A stretch of 42,455 bases of DNA from Candidatus Azophilus lithoversatilis (GCA_028278675.1 JAQAJJ010000006.1:109492-151946); one strand, 5' to 3'; positions 18,266 to 26,912 are shown, numbered from the stretch's first letter. The notes: generated by a model not told the origin, from the sequence alone. Numbers and translations are program-made.

Positions 18266-19140
18266 AACTCCTCGCCCTGCGCCCGGCGGGCCAGCATGGC
18301 TGGCAGATCCATCGCCGCCGGTCCGCGGCGGGCGAGGATGTGCTCGAGGCGGGAGCGCAAGAAGTCGTCCCACGCGGGGTGCGGCAGGATGTAGAGTCGG
18401 TCTTCTTCGATGGACTGCGCCACGGCTTCAGCGATCTCGGCGGGCGCCTTGCCTTGTTCGAGCATGGCACGGCCGGCGGCCATCGCTTCCGAGGGGCTTT
18501 CCTGCGCATCCCTGCGCAGTTCTGACGGACGGTTGCGCTCGGCGTCGTATATGCGGGTGTTGACGAAGCCCGGGCAGAGCACCGACGTGCCGATGGCGGC
18601 GCCTCTAGCCTTGAGATCGTTGTGGAGGGTTTCCGTGAGGACCAAAACCCCGTGCTTGCTGACCCCGTAGGTGCCGCCGCTCGGCATCAGCGCGGCCAGC
18701 GAAGCGGTGTTGACGATGTACCCGCTTTCGCCATGCTCCAGCATATGCGGCACGAAAGCCTGCAAACCGTACAGCACGCCGTGGAAGTTGACGCCGAGCA
18801 CCCAATCCCATTCGGAATTGGGCAGTTCCCAGATTCCGGCACCGCCGGCAGTGGTGCTGGCCACCCCGGCGTTGTTGCACAGGACGTGCACCTTGCCGAA
18901 GGCATCGATGGCCCGTTCGGCCAAGTCGAAGACGCTTTCCCTGACCATGGTATTGACCGGCACGCCGACCACCTCCGCCTGGCGCTCCTCAAGCTGCTTG
19001 ACCGCACGGCTTAGGGCATCCTCTTCGATGTCCGCGAGCACCACCTGCATTCGGGCGGCGGCGAACCGTTCAGCCAGCGCGAAGCCGATGCCGCTGGCGG
19101 CGCCGGTCACCACGGCGGTCTTGCCTGCGAAGTCCTTCAT
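18262..19140 (-). CDS. Short-chain dehydrogenase/reductase
   Basis: A 292-residue classical SDR. The cofactor motif TGAASGIG is at about residues 12-19, NNAG near 90, the catalytic Ser in IVNTASLAAL, and YGVSKHG as YxxxK. The C-terminal 60 residues are longer than usual (MAAGRAMLEQGKAP..., then a Trp-containing helix). Conserved Asp near the end of strand 2 (VLADIEED) suggests NAD(H) preference. The frame is open upstream, but ATG 19140 begins MKDFAGKTAVVTG and follows AAGGGA. The substrate is unknown. It is divergent from exonuclease III. Confidence 0.88.
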   Translation of the reverse strand: MKDFAGKTAVVTGAASGIGFALAERFAAARMQVVLADIEEDALSRAVKQLEERQAEVVGVPVNTMVRESVFDLAERAIDAFGKVHVLCNNAGVASTTAGGAGIWELPNSEWDWVLGVNFHGVLYGLQAFVPHMLEHGESGYIVNTASLAALMPSGGTYGVSKHGVLVLTETLHNDLKARGAAIGTSVLCPGFVNTRIYDAERNRPSELRRDAQESPSEAMAAGRAMLEQGKAPAEIAEAVAQSIEEDRLYILPHPAWDDFLRSRLEHILARRGPAAMDLPAMLARRAQGEEF

Positions 19141-19185
19141 AATGCCGTTCCCTTTGTTGTTCGTTCGACGGCGTTTTGAATCTGC

Positions 19186-19201
19186 GTCAGTATAGTGCGC
19201 C
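19186..19201. promoter_or_regulatory. Overlapping divergent -10 boxes (SDR and xthA)
   Basis: TATAGT (19191-19196) can serve the rightward xthA transcript and its neighbourhood reads as CACTATACTG on the minus strand, a good -10 for the SDR gene. The two promoters would overlap head to head in the 79-bp gap and could exclude each other. Confidence 0.4.
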
Positions 19202-19219
19202 ACGTGGAGGAATGCCCCA

Positions 19220-19987
19220 ATGCGCATCTTAAGTTGGAACGTCAACGGCCTGCGCGCCTGCACCCGCAAGGGCTTTCGCGGCTTCCTGGCTGATTGCGGC
19301 GCCGATGTGCTGGCGCTGCAGGAAGTGCGCGCCTTTCCTGATCAGCTCGACGCCGATGTGCGGGCGCCGGAGGGCTGGCAGGCGGCCTTCGCGCCGGCGG
19401 AACGACCGGGCTACAGCGGCGTGGCGCTGTACTGCCGCGAGCCGCCGGACCGCATTGAAACCGAGCTTGAGCCGCGCTTTGATGTTGAGGGGCGCTTCAT
19501 CGCCGCCCACTTCGGCCGCCTAGTGGTGGCAAGCGTCTATTTTCCCAAGGGCAGCGGCCGGGAGCGGGACAACAGCCGGGTGCTCTACAAGCTCGACTTT
19601 TGCCGCGCCGTGTTTGATCGTGTGCAACGCCTGCGCCGCCGGGGGCCGGTGTTTGTCACCGGCGACTACAACACCGCCCACCAGGCCATCGATCTGGCCC
19701 GTCCCAAGGGCAATGTGAAGAACAGCGGCTTCCTGCCCGAGGAGCGGGCCGAGATCAGCCGCTGGCTCGCAGCGGGCTGGGTGGACACCTTTCGCGCCCG
19801 CCACCCCGATGCGCCGGGCCACTACACTTGGTGGCGGCAATTCGGCGGCGCCCGGGAACGCAACGTCGGTTGGCGCATCGACTACGTTCTGGCCTCTCCG
19901 TCGGCAAACCGACGGGTGCAGCGAGCCTTCATTTGGCCCCAGGCCACCGGCTCCGATCACTGCCCGGTGGGTGTGGACATCGCCTAG
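19220..19987 (+). CDS. xthA: Exodeoxyribonuclease III (AP endonuclease family)
   Basis: A 255-residue member of the ExoIII/APE1 family. Active-site motifs: WNVNGLRAC (N7), LQEVR (metal-binding Glu), the SGVALY strand, GDYNTAH (catalytic Asp and Asn), WRIDYVLAS, and the C-terminal SDHCPV with the catalytic His. It cuts the DNA backbone at abasic sites and removes blocked 3' ends in base-excision repair. ATG 19220 follows GGAGG at 19206-19210. The gene stands alone in its transcription direction until the acyl-CoA synthetase gene, which has its own ribosome binding site. Confidence 0.93.
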   Translation: MRILSWNVNGLRACTRKGFRGFLADCGADVLALQEVRAFPDQLDADVRAPEGWQAAFAPAERPGYSGVALYCREPPDRIETELEPRFDVEGRFIAAHFGRLVVASVYFPKGSGRERDNSRVLYKLDFCRAVFDRVQRLRRRGPVFVTGDYNTAHQAIDLARPKGNVKNSGFLPEERAEISRWLAAGWVDTFRARHPDAPGHYTWWRQFGGARERNVGWRIDYVLASPSANRRVQRAFIWPQATGSDHCPVGVDIA

Positions 19988-20012
19988 GCCCGTCGGCACT
20001 TCAAGATTCATT

Positions 20013-20045
20013 CGAGGGCGGGGCCGAGTTTCCATCTTGCCCTCG
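20013..20045 (+). repeat. Intergenic repeat tail motif, copy D
   Basis: CGAGGGC (20013-20019) can pair with GCCCTCG (20039-20045). Positions 20022-20044 match 35042-35064 at 22 of 23 bases (GGCCGAGTTTnCATCTTGCC and following). The paired hairpins of copies A and B are missing here, so this may be a tail fragment. Confidence 0.5.
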
Positions 20046-20100
20046 AAATGCACCCCCAAACTGGTTAAGTTGGTCGCCACAACGTTGGGGAGAGGGTTTC

Positions 20101-21639
20101 ATGGATGTGCGCACCTTGATGCGGCGGGCGGCGGATCACTACGGTGGTTTGGAGGCCGTGGTGCACGGTGATCGCCGCCTGACCTTTCGTGAGTCCTGGC
20201 GCCGCTCGCTGCGGCTGGCCAACGCCATGCTGGCGGCCGGCCTGCGTTCGGGTGATCGGGTGGGGGTGCTGGAGGACAACTCAATCGAGGCGGCGGACCT
20301 GTTCGGCGCCGCGGCGGCCGCCAATCTGGTGCGGGTGCCGCTGTATCCGCGCAACGGGCGCGACGCGCACCGGCACATGCTCGGCCATACCGGCTGCCGG
20401 CTGTTGATCGTCAACGAAGCCTACGGCGATGAAGTGGAGGGCCTGGCTGACGAGTTGCCTGACTTGGCCCATGTCTGGGTGCGCGACGCCGGTTATGAGA
20501 GCTGGCTGGCGGATCAATCCGACGCCGACCCCAATCCCGACATCGGCGAGGACGACCTGTTCATCATCCGCCACACCGGCGGCACCACCGGCAAGTCCAA
20601 GGGCGTTGCCTACACCCACCGCGCTTGGCTGGCGGCGGGGCGGGACTGGTTCTACACCTTCCCGCCGGTCGAGCCCGGCGACAAATGCTTGCATTTGGGG
20701 CCCATCTCCCACGGCTCCGGATACCAATACCTGCCGATCTGGTTGGCGGGGGGCAGCAACCACATGCTCGATCACTTCGACGTGCGGGAGACGCTGGACG
20801 TGATCGAGCGCGAGCGCATTGCCTTCGGCTTCATGGTGCCGACCATGGTCAACGCGATCGTGCAGGACAACAGCGCCCGCGGGCGTGATTTCTCCGGCCT
20901 GAAGTGCCTGCTGATCGCAGCGGCGCCGATTCAGGACGCCACCGCCTTGGCGGCCCGCGAGGTCTTTGGCGAGGTGCTCTACCAGGGCTATGGCCAGACC
21001 GAGGTGCTGCCGGTGTCGATGATGGGGCCGCGCCAGTGGTTCGCGCAGGTCGAGGGATCGACGCCGTTGCGGGCCTGCGGGTTGGCGCTGCCCTTTGCCG
21101 AAGTGGCGATCTGGGATGAGCGCAATCAGCCGCTCCCCGCCAACGAGGTGGGCGAGATCGTGGCCCGGTCCGACGGCATGATGACCGGCTTTTGGAACAA
21201 CGAGGAGGCGACTCGGGAGCGCTTGATCGATGGTTGGGTGAAGACCGGCGATCTCGGACGCATCGACGCCAACGGCTATCTCTACGTGGTGGACCGGGCC
21301 GATGACATGATTATCTCCGGCGGCTTCAACATCTGGCCGGCGGAAATAGAGAACGCCATCGCCCACCATCCGGCAGTGGTGGAAGTGGCGGTCTTTGGCG
21401 TTCCCCATCCCAAGTGGGGCGAAACGCCGCATGCGGTTTGCGTGGTCGGGGATGAAGGCGACCTGACCGCTGACGAGGTCATTGACTTGGCGGCGCGGGA
21501 ACTCGGCTCCTACAAGAAGCCCGGCGGCGTCACCATAACCACCGAGCCGCTGCCGAAGAGCCCGGTGGGCAAAATCAAGCGCAAGGACCTGCGCGAACCC
21601 TTCTGGGCCGGGCAGGATCGACGGGTTTCGGGGAGCTGA
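20101..21639 (+). CDS. Acyl-CoA synthetase / AMP-dependent ligase
   Basis: A 512-residue ANL-superfamily enzyme that activates a carboxylic acid with ATP and joins it to CoA. Motifs in order: the phosphate loop HTGGTTGKSKGV near residue 165, YGQTE near 300, TGDLGRIDANGYLYVVDRAD near 385, and the C-terminal catalytic lysine in PKSPVGKIKRKDLR near 490. Full length. The residues lining the acid pocket do not allow a substrate call. The frame is open upstream into the exonuclease gene, but ATG 20101 follows GGGGAGAGGG and begins the domain. It could act with the MaoC-like protein and SDRs in fatty or aromatic acid breakdown. Confidence 0.88.
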   Translation: MDVRTLMRRAADHYGGLEAVVHGDRRLTFRESWRRSLRLANAMLAAGLRSGDRVGVLEDNSIEAADLFGAAAAANLVRVPLYPRNGRDAHRHMLGHTGCRLLIVNEAYGDEVEGLADELPDLAHVWVRDAGYESWLADQSDADPNPDIGEDDLFIIRHTGGTTGKSKGVAYTHRAWLAAGRDWFYTFPPVEPGDKCLHLGPISHGSGYQYLPIWLAGGSNHMLDHFDVRETLDVIERERIAFGFMVPTMVNAIVQDNSARGRDFSGLKCLLIAAAPIQDATALAAREVFGEVLYQGYGQTEVLPVSMMGPRQWFAQVEGSTPLRACGLALPFAEVAIWDERNQPLPANEVGEIVARSDGMMTGFWNNEEATRERLIDGWVKTGDLGRIDANGYLYVVDRADDMIISGGFNIWPAEIENAIAHHPAVVEVAVFGVPHPKWGETPHAVCVVGDEGDLTADEVIDLAARELGSYKKPGGVTITTEPLPKSPVGKIKRKDLREPFWAGQDRRVSGS

Positions 21640-21697
21640 GCAAGGCCTTCGCTTTGCGCCAAGTTCCGGGCGCTGCGCGTCGCATGGGTTCATCTGC

Positions 21698-21703
21698 TAT
21701 TCT
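21698..21703 (+). promoter_or_regulatory. Candidate -10 box of a leaderless transcript
   Basis: TATTCT ends 6 bp before the ATG at 21710, the same spacing as for the Uma2-like gene. No Shine-Dalgarno is present, so a leaderless mRNA is likely. Confidence 0.4.
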
Positions 21704-21709
21704 CGAACC

Positions 21710-22846
21710 ATGACCTTGCAACCGCCCTTCAATCCGTTCGTGCCTGGCTGGGGTGAACTGCCACCCCACTTGGCGGGCAGGGCAGCGGAGCAGGCGGCGC
21801 TGCTGGGCTTGCTGGCGTACGTGAAGGCGGGCAGAGGATCGCCTCGTGGCGTGATCCTGTCTGGCCCGAGAGGCAACGGTAAGACCGTGCTGATGCGCTG
21901 GTTTCAGAGCGAAGTAGAGGCGAGTGCGAAACAGTTGGAAGCGGTCTGGTTGACGCCCACGGACGCGCAGAATCTGGACGACTTGGCTACCCTCTTAGTG
22001 CCGCCCCGCCGGTTCAGTTCGTTGCGCCCGGACAAACTGTCCTTTTCCATCGGCATTGGGCGGCTCGGCTGGGAATTGGGTGGCCGGCCAGGTTCGTTGA
22101 CCCGGCTTTTGGCGGAACGATGCAAGCAACGCCCATTGGTTCTGTTGCTGGACGAAGCCCACACCTTGAAGCGCGAACTTGGCCAAGCCCTTCTCAACAC
22201 CAGCCAATCGGTCAGCGCCGAAGCGCCTTTTCTTCTGGTCATGGCAGGGACCCCGGGCCTGCACGTTCACCTCAATGCCATGTCGGCCACCTTTTGGAGC
22301 CGGGGGGAGAAGATCGGCGTCGGCCTGTTGGACGAATCGGCCGCCGCTGAGGCCTTAACCCGCCCGCTCGCCGAGCAGGATTCCCCGATCACCATGGACG
22401 ATGCCGCACTTGCGCAGGTCGTCACGGAGAGTCAGTGCTACCCGTATTTCCTGCAGTTGTTGGGGGCGTCCTTGTGGGCGTCAGCACAGGAGCGCGGAGT
22501 GGCCAAGATCGACGCGGCGTTGGTCGCCCAGGCCAGGCTGCGATTTGACGTCGAACGGTCCGCTTACTACGAAGACCGCCGCGATGAGTTGAAACGCCGC
22601 GGCTTGCTCGGCGTTGCCGCGTGCTTGGGGCGGACGTTCCGCGGTCGCTCGCCATTCAGGGAACATGAGCTTGACGCCGCCATCGCCGCTGATGCGTCGT
22701 CGGACGGCACCGCCCCAGACGTGGGTGAGTGCCGCGACGCCTTGGCTGAATTGGGCTACGTGTGGAAGGCGCCCGGCGATGAGGACCGCTGGCGGCCGGG
22801 CATTCCCAGCTTGATGACCTACGTGCTTGATCATTCCGGAAAATGA
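21710..22846 (+). CDS. Orphan AAA ATPase (ORC/Cdc6-like, STAND-type)
   Basis: A 378-residue P-loop ATPase. Walker A is GPRGNGKT near residue 50, Walker B is LVLLLDEAH near 142-150, and a sensor-like LLVMAGTPGL follows near 180. The C-terminal 150 residues form a helical, probably winged-helix region. The pattern resembles AAA ATPases of the AAA_16/ORC-like group, often found beside effectors, transposition genes or toxins. Here no partner is next to it: acyl-CoA synthetase upstream on the same strand, amidohydrolase downstream. It has its own close -10 box and no ribosome binding site. Its role is unknown. Confidence 0.65.
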   Translation: MTLQPPFNPFVPGWGELPPHLAGRAAEQAALLGLLAYVKAGRGSPRGVILSGPRGNGKTVLMRWFQSEVEASAKQLEAVWLTPTDAQNLDDLATLLVPPRRFSSLRPDKLSFSIGIGRLGWELGGRPGSLTRLLAERCKQRPLVLLLDEAHTLKRELGQALLNTSQSVSAEAPFLLVMAGTPGLHVHLNAMSATFWSRGEKIGVGLLDESAAAEALTRPLAEQDSPITMDDAALAQVVTESQCYPYFLQLLGASLWASAQERGVAKIDAALVAQARLRFDVERSAYYEDRRDELKRRGLLGVAACLGRTFRGRSPFREHELDAAIAADASSDGTAPDVGECRDALAELGYVWKAPGDEDRWRPGIPSLMTYVLDHSGK

Positions 22847-22942
22847 TTTCCGCTCGAACGCGATGACTGGCTCCCCCGCAGGTTTTGGTAAGATTCGGCC
22901 TTCTTTCCTTTCCGCATCTTGATTCACAGGGGGGCGCGAACG

Positions 22943-24607
22943 ATGGCTCATGATTTGGTAGTGCGTGGCGGACAGCTGGTTGACGGCGCCGGGGGTGAAC
23001 CCCGGCTTGGCGATCTGGCCATTGACGACGGGCTGATCACCGCGGTTGGCGAGATTTCGGGGCGCGGCAAGCGGGAAATCAACGCCGAAGGGCAGATGGT
23101 GACGCCCGGCTTTGTCGATATTCACACCCATCTCGACGCCCAAGTGGGTTGGGATCCGAACCTGACGCCGGTCAGTTGGCACGGCGTCACCACGGCGCTG
23201 ATGGGCAACTGCGGGGTCACTTTCGCGCCCTGCAAGCCCACCGACAAGGAACTGCTGGCGGGCATGATGGAGACCGTGGAGGACATCCCCAAGCATGCCA
23301 TTCTGAACGGCCTGTCCTGGGACTGGGAGGACTACGGCGGCTATCTCGATGCGATTGACCGGCTCAGCCCCGCCATCAACATCGCCGGCATGGTCGGCCA
23401 CTGCGCGGTGCGCTTCTACGTTATGGGGGAGCGGGCGGTGGAGGAGCAGGCCAGCGAGGACGAAAAGCGGCAGATGGCCGACATCGTCGCCCACTCCATC
23501 GACCAGGGCGCGGTGGGCTTCTCCACCAACCGCTATCCGCCCCATGTGCTGCCGGATGGCCGCTCCATTCCCGGAACTTTCGCCGACCCGGACGAACTGA
23601 TGCAGATCGCCAAGGCCATTGCGCCGCGCAATGCGCTGATGCAGAACGTGCTCGACTTCTCCGACCGGGCGTTCAGCGCCGGCCTGCTGCGCGACATGGC
23701 CCGCACCACCGGCAGCCGGGTGCTGTTCAGCTTCGGGGTTTCCGCCAACCCGGAATCCGGCAAGAAGGCAGCTCGGTTCGTTGAAGGGCTGTGCGAAGGC
23801 GGCTTGGACATCACCGCCATCTCCCAGCCCCGGGGGTCCGGCTTCGTCCTGTCGCTGCAGTCCATGCTGCCGGTCAAGGGTCCGACTTGGAAGAAGCTCA
23901 GCGGCATGGACTTGGCGGGTCGCTTGGCGGCAGTCCAGGATCCCGAAACCCACACCGCCCTCGTTGCCGAAGCCAAGGCGCCGGACGCGACCCGCATTCC
24001 GATGGATCAGGTCTTCTTCATGGGCACCGGCGAGGTGCCGCAGTACACCGCCAAGGACGAGGAGAACCTCCAGGCGATTGCGGACGCGGCCGGCCAGCAC
24101 TGGTCGGAGACCTTCCTGCGGCTCTCCAGGGAGACCCAAGGCCGGGGGCTGTTTACCTTCCGCATGTTCAACCGCAGCCTTGACGCCTTGGCCGACCTCT
24201 TCAAGAGCGAACGGGTGTTCCCCAGCTTGGGCGATGCGGGCGCCCACGTCTCGCAGATCATGGATGCCGGCTGGGCCACGTTCGTGCTCTCCCATTGGGT
24301 GCGCGAAACCGGCCTCTACAGCATGGGCGAAGCGGTGCGCCGCCTCACCTCAGCCCCCGCGCGGGTCATCGGCCTGAAGGACCGGGGGGTGCTGGCGCCG
24401 GGCCTGCGCGCCGATGTGAACGTCTTTGATGCCGACACCGTGGCCGAGCGTCAGCCGCAACTGGTGCATGACTTCCCCGGCGGCGCTCCGCGCTTCATCC
24501 AGCGTTCGATGGGTTACAAGGCCACCATCGTCAACGGCGAGGTCAGCGTTGTGGAGGGCGAGCACACCGGCGCACGGGCCGGCGGCGTTCTGCGCCACTC
24601 GTCCTGA
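22943..24607 (+). CDS. Amidohydrolase of the N-acyl-D-amino-acid deacylase family
   Basis: A 554-residue amidohydrolase. The N-terminal beta-sandwich (VVRGGQLVDGAGGEPRLGDL) leads into the metal motif VDIHTHLDAQ near residue 60, GNCGVTFAPCKP with the metal-bridging cysteine near 90, later histidines in the barrel, and SLGDAGAHVSQIMD near 430. The C-terminal DRGVLAPGLRADVNVFD closes the sandwich. Members hydrolyse N-acyl-D-amino acids or related amides using zinc. ATG 22943 follows AGGGGGG. It is 26 bp upstream of the RraA-like gene, so the pair probably forms an operon. Substrate unknown. Confidence 0.86.
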   Translation: MAHDLVVRGGQLVDGAGGEPRLGDLAIDDGLITAVGEISGRGKREINAEGQMVTPGFVDIHTHLDAQVGWDPNLTPVSWHGVTTALMGNCGVTFAPCKPTDKELLAGMMETVEDIPKHAILNGLSWDWEDYGGYLDAIDRLSPAINIAGMVGHCAVRFYVMGERAVEEQASEDEKRQMADIVAHSIDQGAVGFSTNRYPPHVLPDGRSIPGTFADPDELMQIAKAIAPRNALMQNVLDFSDRAFSAGLLRDMARTTGSRVLFSFGVSANPESGKKAARFVEGLCEGGLDITAISQPRGSGFVLSLQSMLPVKGPTWKKLSGMDLAGRLAAVQDPETHTALVAEAKAPDATRIPMDQVFFMGTGEVPQYTAKDEENLQAIADAAGQHWSETFLRLSRETQGRGLFTFRMFNRSLDALADLFKSERVFPSLGDAGAHVSQIMDAGWATFVLSHWVRETGLYSMGEAVRRLTSAPARVIGLKDRGVLAPGLRADVNVFDADTVAERQPQLVHDFPGGAPRFIQRSMGYKATIVNGEVSVVEGEHTGARAGGVLRHSS

Positions 24608-24633
24608 CCGAAGCCGAGGCGGCGGAGCAGGGC

Positions 24634-25332
24634 ATGGCGGCGTTGAGCGACGAGCTGACCGCTGCCCTGCAGCGCTTGGACACGCCGACGGTCTGCAACG
24701 CCTTGGAGGTGGTCGCGCCGGAGCGGCGCGGCCACGGTTACACCACCGTGCCTTTGGTCTGCATCCGACCGGAGTTGGGTTCCCTGGTCGCCGTCGCCCG
24801 CACAGCGACCATCCGCGCCTCCCATCCCGGCCAGGGCGCCCACGGCCGCAGCACCGCCATCGACTACTACGCCTACATCGACCAAGGCCCGAAGCCCTGC
24901 GTGACGGTAATTCAGGATCTCGATGGCCCGCAGCGCGCCTACGGCTCCTTCTGGGGCGAGGTCAACAGCAATGTTCACAAGGGCTTAGGCTGCATCGGCG
25001 TCATCACCGACGGCAGCGTGCGCGACCTCCCGGACATTGCCGACGGCTTCCAGATGCTGGCCGACCGGGTGGGGCCGTCCCACGCCCACGTCCATGTGGT
25101 GGACTTCGCCTGCCCGGTGACGGTGGCGGGCATGGCAGTGGCGGACGGTGATCTCGTTCATGCCGACCAGCACGGCGCAGTGGTCGTGCCATGGGCGGCG
25201 GCGGAGCAGGTCGCCGAGGCGGCTGCTCAAATTGCGCGCCGCGAAGGCGTCATCATCAGCGCGGCGCAACAGCCGGGCTTCAACATCGACCGCTTGCGGG
25301 AGGCGTTTGGGGAGGCTGCCAAGCTCAGTTGA
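24634..25332 (+). CDS. RraA-like / HMG aldolase-family protein
   Basis: A 232-residue protein of the RraA/demethylmenaquinone methyltransferase-like superfamily. The segment DTPTVCNALE is the usual start of the fold. The core GEVNSNVHKGLGCIGVITDGSVRDLPDI carries the DGxxRD substrate and metal site of HMG/CHA aldolases (quoted here as about residues 108-135). Later the strand GDLVHADQHGAVVVP is typical. Members are either class II pyruvate aldolases/oxaloacetate decarboxylases or RNase E inhibitors; the complete RD motif and position next to an amidohydrolase favour an enzyme of catabolism. Confidence 0.8.
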   Translation: MAALSDELTAALQRLDTPTVCNALEVVAPERRGHGYTTVPLVCIRPELGSLVAVARTATIRASHPGQGAHGRSTAIDYYAYIDQGPKPCVTVIQDLDGPQRAYGSFWGEVNSNVHKGLGCIGVITDGSVRDLPDIADGFQMLADRVGPSHAHVHVVDFACPVTVAGMAVADGDLVHADQHGAVVVPWAAAEQVAEAAAQIARREGVIISAAQQPGFNIDRLREAFGEAAKLS

Positions 25333-25362
25333 ACAAATCGCAGATCGTGGTTTTGGCGCTTC

Positions 25363-26190
25363 TCAACGCCGCTCCGCCGCCCACTCCTGCGCTTGCGGTG
25401 ACGCCACCCACTTCAGCGCGTTTTCCAGCAGCTTCCTGAATTTCGGGTTGTCAAAGGCCGCCGGGCCGTCGCCCAGGTCGGACGCCACCACGGGGCTGGC
25501 CTCCACCGAGTGCGCCCAGACCATCAGGTTGCTGCCCGGCGGGTGGTTCCAGTTGGCCTGCTCCTCAGGCGGGGCCAGGGGCGGCGGGGTGAAGTTCTCC
25601 GCGATGAAGTCGTAGTTGCCGCGCAACAGGGGGGTTACCCGTTGCTCGAAGCCGGCGGTCTTCAAGTAGATTTCATCGGTGATCTCGAAGCCGTCCTCAA
25701 GGCCCGCCAACACCGGGTGCTCGCATTGGGGGACTAGGTTCAAGGTGGGGTTGGGATGGGGGCCGTGGCCGCCCCGGTAGCCGGAGCCGGGCACGGTCTT
25801 GCCGTCGAGCTGGCCGGACTGCAGCATGAACGAGGAGCCGGAAATGCGCCGCCAAAGGGGCCACAGCGGCCAGGACACGGTGGCGTGGTTGAGCAGCACC
25901 AGGCCGGTGCCGCGCTTGACCAGGGCTTCGATGCAGGCTCGGTAGTCGTCGGAGGGGAGGCCGGTGTCGCCCGCGCCGTCGTGCAGCAGGCCGATGCCGG
26001 GGATGCCGGACATGTCGTAGAACAGCACACTGTCGTAGGCGCCGACGTGCTCCGGCTTCAGCACCACCTGGGCGGCGGGCTGCTCGACCAGGGTGGCGGT
26101 CACGTCGGGCATGTCGGTGAACATCGCCAGAAAGCGATTGTGGTCGTAGTCGTGGCCCTTGCTGACGATGAGTACGTTGACGCTATCCAT
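25363..26190 (-). CDS. ThuA-domain protein
   Basis: A 275-residue protein with a class I glutamine amidotransferase-like ThuA fold. Typical segments are VLIVSKGHDYDHNRF at the N-terminus, YDSVLFYDMSGIPG, the Rossmann-like LVKRGTGLVLLNHA, HPVLAGLEDGFEITDEIY, and the C-terminal RKLLENALKWVA. ThuA proteins often take part in sugar or sugar-derivative catabolism, but their chemistry is uncertain. The frame is open far upstream, yet ATG 26190 starts the fold and follows AAGGAA; the region before it is the conserved leader. It is convergent with the RraA-like gene and divergent from the SnoaL-like gene. Confidence 0.82.
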   Translation of the reverse strand: MDSVNVLIVSKGHDYDHNRFLAMFTDMPDVTATLVEQPAAQVVLKPEHVGAYDSVLFYDMSGIPGIGLLHDGAGDTGLPSDDYRACIEALVKRGTGLVLLNHATVSWPLWPLWRRISGSSFMLQSGQLDGKTVPGSGYRGGHGPHPNPTLNLVPQCEHPVLAGLEDGFEITDEIYLKTAGFEQRVTPLLRGNYDFIAENFTPPPLAPPEEQANWNHPPGSNLMVWAHSVEASPVVASDLGDGPAAFDNPKFRKLLENALKWVASPQAQEWAAERR

Positions 26191-26341
26191 GGATGGTTTC
26201 CTTGCTAGTTTCCTTGATTGCGGGATAAGGTTGCCGCATGAGTCACCTTTCGCGCGCCGCGCCCGTGCGCCGCCGAGGCGGCGCACCTTCTCGTTGGTCT
26301 GAGGCATCGCCTCGTTAGGATATGGCTCGCATTGGAAAAGC
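26191..26341 (-). promoter_or_regulatory. Conserved structured 5' leader of the ThuA gene
   Basis: Read on the minus strand, it repeats the block order of the glcB leader: GCTTTTCC (26341-26334), 16 nt, TAACGAGGCGATGCCT (26317-26302), ACCAAC, a strong hairpin (26286-26265, 10-bp stem), GGGCGC, GTGACTC, CAACCTT, TCCCGCAATCAAGGAAACTA, and the ribosome binding site. CCTT (26230-26227) can pair with AAGG (26203-26200) at the Shine-Dalgarno, replacing CCTC/GAGG of glcB. TATCCT just before TAACG is a possible -10. The coupled base changes support a folded RNA. Confidence 0.55.
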
Positions 26342-26361
26342 ATAACCCAAGGGAGGCGAGC

Positions 26362-26814
26362 ATGGACCCAACCCAGGAACTGGTCGAGATCGAAGCCATC
26401 AAGAATTTGCGCATCCAGTACTCGCACTACTTCGACGGCCAGCATGTGGCGGCGCTGGCGGACCTTTTCACGGAGGATGCCGTCTGCGAATTTGGCCCGG
26501 ATTACGGCGGCGACTGGGTGGGCAAGGCGCAGATTCGGGAGAATTTCCAACAGTGGTCCCTGGGGGAGGGCGATCCCTACAGCGTCCTGCATGCAGTGAC
26601 CAACCCGCTTATCCGCCTGATCAACGAGACCACGGCCCACGGCCGCTGGTATTTGCTGGACCTGCGCACTACCGAAGGGGTGGAGAATCCGCTGATCCTG
26701 TTCGGCATTTACGACGACGTCTACCGCAAGGAGAACGGTAGCTGGCTGATCCACCGCACCCGCATCGACTTTCTATGGCCGAAGCGGCACGTTGGTGAGC
26801 CTCGGAATCCGTAA
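26362..26814 (+). CDS. SnoaL-like / NTF2-fold protein
   Basis: A 150-residue protein of the SnoaL-like superfamily. Typical pattern: an N-terminal helix with IEAIKNLRIQYSHYFDG, LADLFTEDAVCEFGPDYGG, GKAQIRENF, then strands including AHGRWYLLDLR and YDDVYRKENGSWLIHRTRIDFLW. Members include dehydratases, isomerases and cyclases with a cone-shaped pocket. The function is unknown. ATG 26362 follows GGGAGGCGAG. The start region shares the intergenic gap with the divergent ThuA leader, so both may respond to the same signal. A second, distinct SnoaL-like gene lies at 35.1 kb. Confidence 0.8.
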   Translation: MDPTQELVEIEAIKNLRIQYSHYFDGQHVAALADLFTEDAVCEFGPDYGGDWVGKAQIRENFQQWSLGEGDPYSVLHAVTNPLIRLINETTAHGRWYLLDLRTTEGVENPLILFGIYDDVYRKENGSWLIHRTRIDFLWPKRHVGEPRNP

Positions 26815-26912
26815 CGGCTGGCAGGAGGAAGGAAGCGTTCCCTGCGGCTTGGCCATCGGCCGGAGGCAAGGCGCTTCGCGCCTTACGAGGCATTCCTTTC
26901 TGGCAAGGGCGG
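26815..26912. repeat. Two hairpins between the SnoaL-like and yoeB genes
   Basis: The 98-bp gap between convergent genes holds GGCC-ATC-GGCC and the 7-bp stem AAGGCGC-TTC-GCGCCTT. Neither is followed by a proper T tract in either direction. They may act as transcription-limiting or REP-like structures. Confidence 0.4.

Noticed and set aside
20281-21693. Antisense open frame of 470 codons
   Set aside because: It mirrors the acyl-CoA synthetase gene and has the composition of a shadow frame.
26301-26313. Intrinsic terminator for a gene upstream of the SnoaL-like gene
   Set aside because: The stem GAGGC-ATC-GCCTC has no T tract and is part of the ThuA leader.
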